Shown: positions 32,322 to 41,434, counted from the first letter of the stretch. The stretch is 64,000 nt of DNA from Mesorhizobium sp. CAU 1732 (GCF_039888675.1 NZ_JBDQQR010000003.1:186001-250000), one strand, 5' to 3'. A program made the numbers and translations. The notes: generated by a model not told the origin, from the sequence alone.

Positions 32322-35276
32322 ATGACCGGACAGCTCATAGGTCAGCTCATTTTATGGCTCATCGCGGCCGTAATCGTCATCGCCATCGTCTTCTGGGTGA
32401 TGACGTGGCTTTACCGCCGCTCGACCAAGGAGATCGCGTTCGTCCGAACCGGTTTCCTGGGCGAGAAGGTGGTGATCGACGGCGGCGCGTTCGTGTGGCC
32501 CATCGTGCACGACATAACGCCGGTCAACATGAACACGCTGGCGCTCGAAGTCGTGCGCAACAAGGATCAGGCGCTGATCACGCGTGACCGGATGCGCATC
32601 GACGTGGAGGCCGAGTTCTATGTCCGCGTTCGCCCCACCCGCGAGGCCGTCTCGGTCGCCGCATCGACGCTCGGCCGCCGGACTCTGGATGCGAAGAACC
32701 TGCACGAACTCCTTGTCGGCAAATTCGAATCCGCGATGCGCGCCGTCGCCGCCGAGATGTCGATGGGCGAGATGCACGAGCAGCGCGGCGTCTATGTCGC
32801 CCGCGTCCGCGAAGCGGCCCAGGAGGATTTGTCGCGCAACGGTCTGGAGCTGGAATCGGTCGCCATCGTCGACATCGACCAGACGGCGCTGGAATATTTC
32901 AACCCGTCGAACCGCTTCGATGCCGAAGGTCTCACCTCGCTGATCAAGGACATCGAGGAGCGCCGCACGCTGCGCAACGACATCGAACAGGGCGCGATGA
33001 TCCAGATCCGCACCCGCAACCTCGAAGCCGAAAAGCAGTCGCTCGAAATCGAGCGCGCGAGCGAAGAAGCACGGCTTGAGCAGGAACGCGACGTCGAGTT
33101 CCGCCGCGCCCATCAGCGCGCGCAACTGGCACGCGAGCGCGCCGAGCGCGATACAGAAGCCGAGAGCGCGCAGATCACCGCCCGCGAGGCGATCGAGCGC
33201 GCCCGCATCGCCAACGAGCAGTCGATCGCCGAAACCCGCATCGCGTCGGAGCGTGACATTCGCCGCCTTGAGATCGAACGGCAGAAGACCATCGACGCCG
33301 TCGAGATTTCGAGCCGCGAGGAGATCGAAAAGGCGCGCATCGTGCAGGAACGCGCGATCAAGGAAGCGCGCATCGTCAACGAACAGGAGACGCAGACGCG
33401 CGAAATCACGCGCCAGCGCGATGTCGATTACGCCGAGATCGCGGCAAAGGAATCGACCGAGAAGGCCCGTATCGCGCAGGAGCGCGAAGTCGCCAGCGCC
33501 CGCATCGAAAACGAGGAAGGCATTCGCCGCCGCGAAATCGAACGCAGCCGCGCCATCGACGAAGCGGAAATCGCCGCACGCGAGGCGACCGAGAAACTGC
33601 GCATCCTCGAAGCCGCGAACACCAACGAGGAGCGCATCGAGACGGATCGGAAGATCCGCACCCTGGAGATCGAGCGCCAGCGCGTGCTCGAAGAGGCCGA
33701 GATCGCATCCAAGCAGGCGACGGAAGCCGCAAAGATCGCGCGCGAGAAGAAGTTGGCGGCCGAGCGGATTTCCTACGAGCAGGAAACCCGCGAGCGCGAG
33801 ATCGCCCGCAACCGCGCCGTCGACGAGGCGGACATCGCGGCGCGCGAACGCGTCGAAACCGCGCGCATCGATCTGGAATCGCGCATCGACCAGGAACGCA
33901 TCGCGCAGACGATGAAGGTGGACACCGAGCGTCTCGCCTCCGAGGTCGAAATCCGCAGCCGCGAGATCGACCGCAACAAGGTGCTGGACGAAGCACAGGT
34001 TGCAGCCGACGAGGCGGTCGAAGCCGCGCGGATCGCGCAGAAGAAGATGCTCGATTTCGAGCGCATCGCCGCCGAACAGGAAACGCGCCAGCGCGAGATC
34101 GACCGCGAGAAGGAAATCGAGACGATCGATATCCGCCGTCGCGACGCCGTCGAACGCCAGCGCATCGAGATGGAAACCGCGCTGGAACTGGAACGCATTT
34201 CATCCCAGCAGGAACGTGAAGTCTCCGACATCACGCGCCGCAGGGCCGTCGAGGATGCGGACCAGACCAGCGCCATCGAGCTTGCCGCCAAGAAGAGCGC
34301 GCGCGCCGAGGCGGACGCCAAGGTTCGACAGGCCGAGATCGCCGCACAGCGCGATGTCGAGAAGACCGACGTGTCGCGCATGCAGGCTGTCGACGCAGCG
34401 AAACTGGAACGCCAGCGTTCCATCGAGCAGCTTGAAATCGCACGGGTCCAGGCGCTGCGCGAAGCCGAGATCGCCTCGAAGGAGGAGATCGAACGCGCCC
34501 GGATCGCGTCGGAACGCGGTATCGACGAAGCCCGCATCAGCCACGAGACGGAGCGCAGGCGCCTCGAAGTCGAGCGCGAGCGCAATGTCGAGACGGCGCA
34601 GATGGAAAAGGCCATCGTCCTCTACAAGAAGTCGCTGGAGGAATCCGCGGCGCGCGCGGAAGCCGACGTCGCCCGTGCCCACGCTGCCGAGGCCGAGGAA
34701 CGCGTCAAGACGACGCGCGAGACCGAGGAAGCCAATCGCCGCCGCAGCGTCGATGTGGTGATGGCGGAAAAGCGCGCACAGGAGGCGAAGATCGCCGCCG
34801 ACGCGGAAAAGGTCCGGCGCGCAGTCGAGGCCGAGGCGCAGAAACTGCTCAACGAGGCGGAAAACGTGCTTACCGATCCGGCGCGTCACTCGCTCTTCCG
34901 TCGCAAGCTGCTCGAGCATGTCGAGGGCATCGTCTCCGCATCGGTCAAGCCGCTGGAGAAGATCAACGACATCCGCATCATGCAGTTGGACGGCTTCGGC
35001 GGCGGCAATGGCGGCGAGCGCGGGAACATGACCGACGAGGTGATCAACTCGGCCCTGCGCTACCGCGTGCAGGCGCCGCTGGTCGACAGCCTGTTGGCCG
35101 ACATCGGCATCGAAGGGGGCAACCTCTCCAAGCAGGGCGGCCTGATCCGCGAAGCCTCCGACATGCAGCGCATCGCGAGCGAGGCGTCGAAACAATCGCG
35201 GCCGCAAGGCGGTTCCGGTGATGGCGGCGGCGGTTCGGGCGACGGCAACACGCCATCCGGCTCGAAGAAGAAATAG
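32322..35276 (+). CDS. Giant flotillin-like SPFH protein with 44-residue repeats
   Basis: A 984-residue protein; bacterial flotillins usually have about 500-700. One N-terminal membrane helix (LILWLIAAVIVIAIVFWVM, about residues 9-27) is followed by an SPFH/band-7 domain (about 30-225, with DRMRIDVEAEFYVRV). Residues about 225-850 are a charged alpha-helical coiled coil made of tandem 44-residue units such as REIERSRAIDEAEIAAREAT, and the C-terminal 35 residues are rich in Gly and Ser and end KKK. GTGGGAGGG precedes the ATG at 32322. It lies within the transporter / Mo-hydroxylase operon, 54 bases after the TIM-barrel gene. A membrane scaffold for the neighbouring gene products is a plausible inference. 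Confidence 0.93.
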   Translation: MTGQLIGQLILWLIAAVIVIAIVFWVMTWLYRRSTKEIAFVRTGFLGEKVVIDGGAFVWPIVHDITPVNMNTLALEVVRNKDQALITRDRMRIDVEAEFYVRVRPTREAVSVAASTLGRRTLDAKNLHELLVGKFESAMRAVAAEMSMGEMHEQRGVYVARVREAAQEDLSRNGLELESVAIVDIDQTALEYFNPSNRFDAEGLTSLIKDIEERRTLRNDIEQGAMIQIRTRNLEAEKQSLEIERASEEARLEQERDVEFRRAHQRAQLARERAERDTEAESAQITAREAIERARIANEQSIAETRIASERDIRRLEIERQKTIDAVEISSREEIEKARIVQERAIKEARIVNEQETQTREITRQRDVDYAEIAAKESTEKARIAQEREVASARIENEEGIRRREIERSRAIDEAEIAAREATEKLRILEAANTNEERIETDRKIRTLEIERQRVLEEAEIASKQATEAAKIAREKKLAAERISYEQETREREIARNRAVDEADIAARERVETARIDLESRIDQERIAQTMKVDTERLASEVEIRSREIDRNKVLDEAQVAADEAVEAARIAQKKMLDFERIAAEQETRQREIDREKEIETIDIRRRDAVERQRIEMETALELERISSQQEREVSDITRRRAVEDADQTSAIELAAKKSARAEADAKVRQAEIAAQRDVEKTDVSRMQAVDAAKLERQRSIEQLEIARVQALREAEIASKEEIERARIASERGIDEARISHETERRRLEVERERNVETAQMEKAIVLYKKSLEESAARAEADVARAHAAEAEERVKTTRETEEANRRRSVDVVMAEKRAQEAKIAADAEKVRRAVEAEAQKLLNEAENVLTDPARHSLFRRKLLEHVEGIVSASVKPLEKINDIRIMQLDGFGGGNGGERGNMTDEVINSALRYRVQAPLVDSLLADIGIEGGNLSKQGGLIREASDMQRIASEASKQSRPQGGSGDGGGGSGDGNTPSGSKKK
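33135..34223 (+). repeat. 132-bp (44-residue) repeats in the flotillin-like gene
   Basis: The R/L-E-I-x-R motif that opens each unit recurs at 33267, 33399, 33531, 33663 and 33795, then at 33960 (one extra 33-base hendecad) and 34092. The spacing is therefore 132 bases, with one unit of 165. Both values are multiples of 33 bases (11 residues), the hallmark of hendecad coiled coils. Weaker copies extend on both sides. Confidence 0.88.
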
Positions 35277-35285
35277 GGGCGTTTC

Positions 35286-35723
35286 ATGCCGAGAGTGTTC
35301 ATCTCCAGCGTCATCGACGCGCCGCCTGCCAAGGTCTGGGAGCGCATCCGCGACTTCAACGCCCTGCCCCGCTGGCATCCGCGCATCCGCGAAAGCCGCA
35401 TCGAGAATGGCGAACCGTCCGACAAGGTCGGCTGCGTGCGCGACTTCAACCTTCAGAACGGCGACCGCATCCGCGAAAAGCTGCTCGGCCTGTCCGACTA
35501 CGACATGTTCTGCACCTACGCGATCCTCGAGAGCCCGATGCCGCTGACCGACTACGTCGCCACGCTAAGGCTGACGCCCATCACCGACGGGAACCGCACA
35601 TTCGGCGAATGGACGGCCGAGTTCGAGTGCGATGAGGACAAGGGGGATGATCTCGTCGCCGGCATCGGCGGCAACGTCTTCCAGGCCGGTTTCGACGCGC
35701 TCAAACGACATTTTGCGAGATAG
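35286..35723 (+). CDS. SRPBCC-family protein (CoxG-like), first copy
   Basis: A 145-residue START/Bet v1-like (SRPBCC) domain with the N-terminal VFISSVIDAPPAKVWERIRD and DFNALPRWHP that mark this family. Such proteins bind hydrophobic ligands. In CO dehydrogenase clusters the SRPBCC protein CoxG recruits the enzyme to the membrane. Here two SRPBCC genes directly precede a CoxMSL-type hydroxylase, so a similar role is a reasonable inference. It starts nine bases after the flotillin-like gene. Confidence 0.88.
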   Translation: MPRVFISSVIDAPPAKVWERIRDFNALPRWHPRIRESRIENGEPSDKVGCVRDFNLQNGDRIREKLLGLSDYDMFCTYAILESPMPLTDYVATLRLTPITDGNRTFGEWTAEFECDEDKGDDLVAGIGGNVFQAGFDALKRHFAR

Positions 35724-35731
35724 ACGGCACC

Positions 35732-36193
35732 ATGGTGAAGATCGTCAAGAGCACGATCATGGAAGCGCCGGTCGAGGCCGTGTGGGAGGTCCTGCGCGAC
35801 TTCAACGGCCACGACCGGTGGCATCCCGCCGTGGCGGACAGCCATATCGAACGCGGGCTCTCCTCCGACAAGGTGGGCTGCGTTCGCCGTTTCCATCTCG
35901 CGGACGGGTCCGAGTTGCGGGAACATTTGCTCGCGCTTTCGGACATCGACATGGCCTTCAGCTACTGCCTGCTCGATACGCCGATCCCGCTTCTGAACTA
36001 CGTGGCCCACGTGCGGCTCATCCCCGTCACCGATGGCGACATGACCTTCTGGCACTGGGAATCGCGCTTCGACACACCGCCCGGCCGCGAAGCCGAACTG
36101 CAGCGCCAGGTCGGCGAGGACATCTACGAAGGCGGCTTCCGCGCCGTCCGCGAATTCATGGGGCTTGCGCCCGCGTCTAGTGGAGGGGTTTGA
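35732..36193 (+). CDS. SRPBCC-family protein (CoxG-like), second copy
   Basis: A 153-residue paralogue of the preceding gene, with STIMEAPVEAVWEVLRDFNG, the DRWHPAV pocket segment and DKVGCVRRFHLADG aligned to the same positions in copy one. The pair arose by duplication but has diverged strongly. The stop TGA overlaps the start of the FAD-subunit gene (TGATG), so it is co-translated with the molybdenum hydroxylase genes. The ligand is unknown. Confidence 0.88.
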   Translation: MVKIVKSTIMEAPVEAVWEVLRDFNGHDRWHPAVADSHIERGLSSDKVGCVRRFHLADGSELREHLLALSDIDMAFSYCLLDTPIPLLNYVAHVRLIPVTDGDMTFWHWESRFDTPPGREAELQRQVGEDIYEGGFRAVREFMGLAPASSGGV

Positions 36194-37011
36194 TGCCGGT
36201 GAAAGTCGAGACCTACGACCGGACGGAGGACGCGGCGCGCGCGCTCTCCGCCAGCCGCTCCGCGCGGTTTCTCAGCGGGGGCACGCTCGTCATGCGCGCG
36301 GTCAACGAGGCCGACCAGTCCTTCGAGACGATCATCCGCCTGCGCGACGCGTCCTTCCGCGACATCCGCATCGAAGGAGAAAACCTGGTGCTCGGCGCGG
36401 GCGTCACGATGGCGGCGATCGTCGCGCATCGCGATCTGGCCTTCCTCGCACCGGTTGCGCGCGTGATCGGCGGTCCGGCGATCCGCAACATGGCGACCGT
36501 GGGCGGCAACCTCTTCGCCGCCTCCCCCTATGGCGATTTCACCGCCGCGCTCCTCGCGCTCGGCGCGACGCTCAACCTCGCCGGACAGTCCGGCCGCGGC
36601 ATGCCGATCGACGAGTTCCTGCGCGATCGTGACCGCAACGCCGGCGTCCTTGTCCAGTCGATCTCGGTCGCCCGCCCGCGCGACGCCTCCGCGTTTCGCT
36701 TTGCAAAGGTCAGCCGCGTGAAGCCGAAGGGCGTGTCGGTCATGTCGATCGCGGCATTCCTGCCCCAGTCCGGCGGCCGGATCACCGGCGCGCGCGTCGC
36801 CTATGGCGCGATGGCGCCGACGCCGATCCGGGCGACCGCTGTGGAGCGCATCCTCGAGGGCCAGACCCTCGACGCCGCCACCATCGAACGCGCCGCGGCG
36901 GCCGCAACCGAGGGCTTCGATCCGCCGACGGATTCGCTCGCCTCGTCCTGGTATCGCCGCGAGGTCGCGGGCGTGCATCTGAAGCGGCTGCTGACAGCGG
37001 AGCGGAGATAG
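36193..37011 (+). CDS. Molybdenum hydroxylase FAD-binding subunit (CoxM/XdhB type)
   Basis: A 272-residue medium subunit of the xanthine dehydrogenase / CO dehydrogenase family. The FAD site is seen in ARFLSGGTLVMRAV near the N-terminus and in IGGPAIRNMATVGGNLFAASP, the TVGGN-type loop, at about residues 94-115. It passes electrons from the 2Fe-2S subunit to the acceptor. The start at 36193 overlaps the SRPBCC stop; the 2Fe-2S gene follows two bases later. The length is normal for this subunit. Confidence 0.93.
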   Translation: MPVKVETYDRTEDAARALSASRSARFLSGGTLVMRAVNEADQSFETIIRLRDASFRDIRIEGENLVLGAGVTMAAIVAHRDLAFLAPVARVIGGPAIRNMATVGGNLFAASPYGDFTAALLALGATLNLAGQSGRGMPIDEFLRDRDRNAGVLVQSISVARPRDASAFRFAKVSRVKPKGVSVMSIAAFLPQSGGRITGARVAYGAMAPTPIRATAVERILEGQTLDAATIERAAAAATEGFDPPTDSLASSWYRREVAGVHLKRLLTAERR

Positions 37012-37013
37012 AG

Positions 37014-37499
37014 ATGGCCAAGAAACCCCTCCATTTTCACCTCAACGGCGCCGAGAAGGCCGTGTTCGTCGAAGACGGCCAGAACCTGCTCGACGTGCTG
37101 CGGCGCGGCGTGGGCGACCTGACGCCCAAATATGGCTGCGGCCAGGGAACATGCGGCACCTGCACGGTCCTCATCGACGGGGACCCGCATCTGTCATGCT
37201 TGACGCTGGCCGAGAACGCCGAGGGTCGGACGGTCACGACCACGGCGGGGCTTGCCACGGGCAACCAGCTTCACCCGTTGCAGGCCGCTTTCATGGAAAA
37301 TTTCGCGGCGCAGTGCGGCTACTGCACGCCCGGCATGCTGATGGCGGCGAAGTCGCTTCTCGACAAGAACCCCAGCCCGTCGCGGCAGGACGTGGTCGAG
37401 GCGATCTCGGGAAACATCTGCCGCTGCACCGGCTACGAGCCGATTATCAACGCGATCCTCGACGCCGCCAAGTCGCGCGGCGCGCACAGCTACGGGTGA
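37014..37499 (+). CDS. Molybdenum hydroxylase 2Fe-2S subunit (CoxS/XdhC type)
   Basis: A 161-residue small subunit. The N-terminal plant-ferredoxin-type cluster is held by the cysteines of YGCGQGTCGTCTV and SCLTL; the C-terminal cluster by CGYCTPGM and CRCTGYEP. All eight cysteines are present. It carries electrons between the molybdenum site and FAD. It lies between the FAD and molybdenum subunit genes with gaps of two and four bases. Confidence 0.95.
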   Translation: MAKKPLHFHLNGAEKAVFVEDGQNLLDVLRRGVGDLTPKYGCGQGTCGTCTVLIDGDPHLSCLTLAENAEGRTVTTTAGLATGNQLHPLQAAFMENFAAQCGYCTPGMLMAAKSLLDKNPSPSRQDVVEAISGNICRCTGYEPIINAILDAAKSRGAHSYG

Positions 37500-37503
37500 C
37501 AGC

Positions 37504-39180
37504 ATGTCCATCGAGTTCCGCAAGGAATACTTCGCCGACGAGCGAGACGACAATCTCAACGAGATCGGCAAGCCGACCCAGCGGCAGGATGCGCTCGGCC
37601 ATGTGACCGGCCGCTCGCCCTATTACGACGACCATCTGTTCGACGGGCTCCTGCACATTCGCTGCGTGCGAAGCCCGCATCACCACGCGCGCATCCGCAG
37701 GATCGACACGTCGGAGGCCGAGCGGATGCCGGGTGTCGTGCGCATCGTCACCGGCAAGGACGTGCCGCACAATCTGAACACGCTGCTCAGCCTGCTCGAT
37801 TTCGGCCTCGACGACGAGCCGCTGCTCTCCGACAAGAAGGTCGCCTACAAGGGCGAGCCGGTGGCGGCCGTCATCGCCGACACCGAGCGGCAGGCGCGCG
37901 ACGCCGTCGCCAAGGTGCGCGTGGAATGGGAAGAGCTCACGCCCGTCCTCGACGTCGAGGAGGCGATCAAGCCCGGCGCGCCGTCGGTCAACGAGACATA
38001 TCCGAAGAACCTCTTCGTCTATCACGGCAAATACGACCACCAGAAGCTGCGCTTCGGCGATGTTGAGGCCGGCTTCGCGCAGGCCGACAAGATCATCGAA
38101 GGCCGATACCAGATGTCGCCGATCGAGCAGGCGCCGACGGAGACGTGCGGCGCGATCGCCGCGCCCGAGACCAACGACCGCTTCGTGGTCTATACCTCGA
38201 CGCAGGCGCTGTTCTTCTCGCTCGACACGACGTCGAAGCTCCTGAAGACCCCGTCGAACCGCCTCCACTTCATCGGCGGCACGGTGGGCGGCGGCTTCGG
38301 CGGCAAGGTGGATTCGCTGCACGAACCGCTCGCGGTACTCGGCACGATGCTGACCGGACGGCCGTGCAAATATATGTTCGACCGCGCCGAGGAGATGCAG
38401 GTCGGCGCGCCGCGCGGCGCGGAACGCTGGTATCTCAAGGACGGCGTGATGAATGACGGGCGCATCGTCGCCCGCAAATTCACCGGCTACTTCGATTCCG
38501 GCGCATACACCCGCCTCTCCAGCTACGCGATCATCAAGGGCGTCGGCCACCTGCCCGGCCCCTACACGATCCCCAACGTCTATGCCGACGTCTACTGCGT
38601 CTTCACCAACCGCACGCCCGCGACCGCAATGCGCGGCTTCGGCATCACCGGCGTCGATTTCGCCATCGAGGCGCATATGGACAAGGTGGCGATCGCGGTC
38701 GGCATGGACCCGATCGAACTGCGCATCCTCAACGCCTATCGCGACGGCGACATGAAGGCGCATCGCAGGCTCGCCAAGAACACGGCGCTGATCGAGTGCT
38801 GCCACGTGGCCGCCGAGAAGTCCAAATGGCCGCTGAGCCAGCAGGCAAGGCAGGCATCGTCGCTGCGCGATGGCGGGGGCGAGCGGGCGAAGATGCCGGC
38901 GCACACGGTGCTCGACCAGAAGGGCATGGTCACCGGCTATTCCGCCGGCAGCTATGCGCAGGGCAACAAGAAATCGCAGTCGCCTGCGCAGCCGCAGCCC
39001 TCCATGCCGCGTCATGACCAGGCGCCTGTGACGCCGCGCTACGAGCAGCCACCTCGCCCGCAGCCGCAACCTGCTTCGACATACACCCCGCCGCCCAGTG
39101 CCTCGCCGCCGCCAGCCGCACCTGCCGAGCAGCGGCGAACGACGCGCTTTTCCTCCATCTCCGGCTTCAGGAGACGCTGA
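37504..39180 (+). CDS. Molybdenum hydroxylase large subunit, N-terminal half with Pro/Gln-rich tail
   Basis: A 558-residue protein matching the N-terminal part of xanthine dehydrogenase-family molybdopterin subunits (normally about 750-800 residues in one chain). The aldehyde-oxidase hammerhead domain (about residues 20-130) is followed by the first molybdopterin-binding domain with GGTVGGGFGGK and TPATAMRGFGITG. The last part of the domain is missing; instead, residues about 490-545 are a low-complexity tail rich in Pro, Gln and Ala, ending GFRRR. The rest of the enzyme is encoded by the next gene, one base away. RGFG rather than the CO dehydrogenase active-site loop argues against CO as substrate. 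Confidence 0.9.
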   Translation: MSIEFRKEYFADERDDNLNEIGKPTQRQDALGHVTGRSPYYDDHLFDGLLHIRCVRSPHHHARIRRIDTSEAERMPGVVRIVTGKDVPHNLNTLLSLLDFGLDDEPLLSDKKVAYKGEPVAAVIADTERQARDAVAKVRVEWEELTPVLDVEEAIKPGAPSVNETYPKNLFVYHGKYDHQKLRFGDVEAGFAQADKIIEGRYQMSPIEQAPTETCGAIAAPETNDRFVVYTSTQALFFSLDTTSKLLKTPSNRLHFIGGTVGGGFGGKVDSLHEPLAVLGTMLTGRPCKYMFDRAEEMQVGAPRGAERWYLKDGVMNDGRIVARKFTGYFDSGAYTRLSSYAIIKGVGHLPGPYTIPNVYADVYCVFTNRTPATAMRGFGITGVDFAIEAHMDKVAIAVGMDPIELRILNAYRDGDMKAHRRLAKNTALIECCHVAAEKSKWPLSQQARQASSLRDGGGERAKMPAHTVLDQKGMVTGYSAGSYAQGNKKSQSPAQPQPSMPRHDQAPVTPRYEQPPRPQPQPASTYTPPPSASPPPAAPAEQRRTTRFSSISGFRRR

Positions 39181-39181
39181 C

Positions 39182-40207
39182 ATGACGCTTCATCGCGGAC
39201 GCGGCTTTGCCTCCATCAACTACCCGATCGGCATGAATCTCGGTGGCGACCCCAGCCAGGCGCTGGTTCATTCCAATCCCGGCGGCAAGTTCATGGTGGC
39301 GCTGTCCTCCATCGACCTCGGACAGGGCATGAAGTCCGTCACCCGTCAGATCGCGGCCGAAACGCTCGGCGTGCCGGTCGAGGACGTGTATGTCGACACC
39401 GCCGATTCCGACACCGGCCCGCACTGCATGGGTTCGTTCGCCTCGCGCGGCACCCACCGCGTCGGTAACGCCGTCATCCAGGCGGCGCAGGAAGCCCGCG
39501 CGGTCATGCTGGAAGCAGCCGCCGAGGAGCTGGAAGTCGATCCCGCCGACCTCGTCACCGACGGCAAGGGCAACATCCACGTGAAGGGCGCGCCGTCGAA
39601 GACGATCACCACCGCCGAAGCCTGCGGCGCGGCGCAGTTCAAGCAGGGGCGGACAGTCTCCGGCCGCGGCATCTTCCTGATCCCTCTGTCGGAGGTGGAT
39701 GCGGACACCGGCGAGATGACGCCCGTGTCGTGCTTCGCCCACGCGGCCCTGATCGTCGATATCGACGTCGATGACGAGACCGGCGAGATCGCCGTCGTCG
39801 AGATGAACAGCGCTTACGAACTCGGCCGCGCGCTCAACCCGCGCCTTGTCGAGCAGCAGTTGATCGGCGGCGCCTGGATGGGCATGAGCCATGCCGCGTG
39901 GGAGACGACGGAGCCCTATTACCCGCAACGCGACCACGGCCCGCTCGATTTCAACCACTACCTGATGCCCGGCCCCGGTGACATCGCGCCCCACAACATC
40001 GCGATCCTCGAGCGCCCTGCACCCGATGGCCCCTACGGTGGCAAAGGTCCGGGCGAAATGTGCGCCAACCCGGTGCTGCCCGCCATGGCCAACGCCGTGT
40101 TCAACGCCGTCGGCGTGCGCATCGACGACCTGCCGATCACGCCGGAAAAAATCCTGCGCGGGATACGGGCGAATGGCGGCGCGCGGCCGCAGGCGAAGCG
40201 GAATTGA
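39182..40207 (+). CDS. Molybdenum hydroxylase large subunit, C-terminal half
   Basis: A 341-residue protein corresponding to the second molybdopterin domain. It starts RGRGFASINYPIGMNL and carries DLGQGMKSVTRQIAAETLGV, the substrate-side segment SDTGPHCMGSFASRGTHRVG and the active-site glutamate motif GGKGPGEMCANP near residue 285. The catalytic base is therefore intact. The start ATG at 39182 follows the stop of the N-terminal half by one base in another frame. A split large subunit has precedent in nicotinate dehydrogenase of Eubacterium barkeri. A 176-base gap with a palindromic element follows. Confidence 0.9.
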   Translation: MTLHRGRGFASINYPIGMNLGGDPSQALVHSNPGGKFMVALSSIDLGQGMKSVTRQIAAETLGVPVEDVYVDTADSDTGPHCMGSFASRGTHRVGNAVIQAAQEARAVMLEAAAEELEVDPADLVTDGKGNIHVKGAPSKTITTAEACGAAQFKQGRTVSGRGIFLIPLSEVDADTGEMTPVSCFAHAALIVDIDVDDETGEIAVVEMNSAYELGRALNPRLVEQQLIGGAWMGMSHAAWETTEPYYPQRDHGPLDFNHYLMPGPGDIAPHNIAILERPAPDGPYGGKGPGEMCANPVLPAMANAVFNAVGVRIDDLPITPEKILRGIRANGGARPQAKRN

Positions 40208-40248
40208 AGGATGTCGAAAAGGCGAGCACAGGCTGTGACGAGAGGTCC

Positions 40249-40370
40249 CCTCTCCCCGTTTACGGGGAGAGGGTGCCGGCAGGCAGGTGAGGGGCAGCGC
40301 GACCCTCGCAATGTCGGCGCTGCCCCTCACCCGCCCTTTGGGCACCTTCTCCCCGTAAACGGGGAGAAGG
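40249..40370. repeat. Palindromic intergenic element (CCTTCTCCCCG family)
   Basis: Left arm 40249-40299 (CCTCTCCCCGTTTACGGGGA.. to GAGGGGCAGCG) pairs with right arm 40318-40370 (CGCTGCCCCTCACCC.. to ..GGGGAGAAGG). Each arm also contains its own small hairpin. The same family occurs at 22097-22304. It is inserted between the Mo-hydroxylase and MoxR-type genes of the operon. Confidence 0.85.
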
Positions 40371-40383
40371 AAGGGAGCCCCCC

Positions 40384-41265
40384 ATGCCGATAAGGCGCTC
40401 CATCGTCGGCATAGACAGCCCCGACAGGCTATCCATCGCGCTGCGCGACGCGCAGTACCTTGCCGACGACAGCCTTGCGACGACGGCCTATCTGGCGCTG
40501 GCGCTGGCCAAGCCGCTGTTGCTGGAAGGCGCGCCGGGCGTCGGCAAGACGGAGGGCGCGAAGGCGATCGCCTCGATCCTCGGGCGCCAGCTCGTGCGCC
40601 TGCAATGCTACGAGGGCATCGATTCCGCCCATGCGCTCTACGAGTGGAACTACCCGCGCCAGATGCTGGCGATCCGGCAGGCCGGCGCGGAATATGTGAA
40701 CATCTACGGCGACGACTTCCTCATCGAGCGCCCGATGCTGGAGGCCTTGCGCCACCCGCGCGACACGGTGCTGCTGATCGACGAAATCGACCGCGCCGAC
40801 CACGAGTTCGAAGCGTTCCTGCTCGAATTCCTGTCCGATTTTTCGATCTCGATTCCCGAGCGTGGCACGATCCGCGCCGAGGAGCATCCGGTCGTGGTGC
40901 TGACCTCCAACCGGACGCGAGAGCTTCACGAGGCGCTGCGCCGCCGCTGCGTCTACCACTGGATTTCTTACCCGGAGCCCGCCCGCGAGGCCGAGATCGT
41001 CATGATGCGGGCGAGCCAGGTCGCGCATGACACGGCGCGTCGCGTGGTCGAGGCGGTCGGCGCGCTGCGCCGCGAACCGCTCGCCAAGCCGCCCGGCGTG
41101 GCCGAAACGGTGGAATGGGCGGAGGCGGCGACGCTGCTCCACGAGCAGGGCGCGCCATGGCCAAGCGCCTTCCGCCGCGCCATCGGCGTCGCGCTGAAGG
41201 ACCAGGACGACATGATGTTCATGGAGCCCCGGCTGGACGAAATCCTGCGCGGGGTCGCGGCATGA
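40384..41265 (+). CDS. MoxR-type AAA+ ATPase (CoxD-like maturation factor)
   Basis: A 293-residue AAA+ ATPase. Walker A is GAPGVGKTE at about residue 49, Walker B VLLIDEIDRAD at about 129, with sensor 1 in VVLTSNRTRELHE and an arginine finger in ALRRRCVYHWI. CoxD, the homologue in CO dehydrogenase clusters, is needed to assemble the active-site metal cluster. The gene lies downstream of the Mo-hydroxylase genes and upstream of a CoxE-type VWA protein, the same arrangement as coxDE. The end reads into a second palindromic element. Confidence 0.92.
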   Translation: MPIRRSIVGIDSPDRLSIALRDAQYLADDSLATTAYLALALAKPLLLEGAPGVGKTEGAKAIASILGRQLVRLQCYEGIDSAHALYEWNYPRQMLAIRQAGAEYVNIYGDDFLIERPMLEALRHPRDTVLLIDEIDRADHEFEAFLLEFLSDFSISIPERGTIRAEEHPVVVLTSNRTRELHEALRRRCVYHWISYPEPAREAEIVMMRASQVAHDTARRVVEAVGALRREPLAKPPGVAETVEWAEAATLLHEQGAPWPSAFRRAIGVALKDQDDMMFMEPRLDEILRGVAA

Positions 41266-41299
41266 GGTGCTCGTCCGGCTGTCTATCGGTATCCGCAGA

Positions 41300-41434
41300 T
41301 ACCCCCACCCCTTACCCCTCCCCACAAAGGGGAGGGATATTCTGCATCGATTGCGCCAAGTGCGATGTCGGGACGCGGGGTGCTCACGCTGACGACTCCC
41401 TCCCCCTTGTGGGGAGGGGTAAGGGGTGGGGGTA
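41300..41434. repeat. Palindromic element between the CoxD- and CoxE-like genes
   Basis: Two 38-base arms, 41300-41337 (TACCCCCACCCCTTACCCCT..) and 41397-41434, are near-perfect reverse complements around a 59-base spacer. Each arm contains an inner CCCTCCCC/GGGGAGGG hairpin. The element differs in sequence from those at 22097 and 40249. It separates two genes that are normally adjacent in cox-type operons. Confidence 0.88.
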
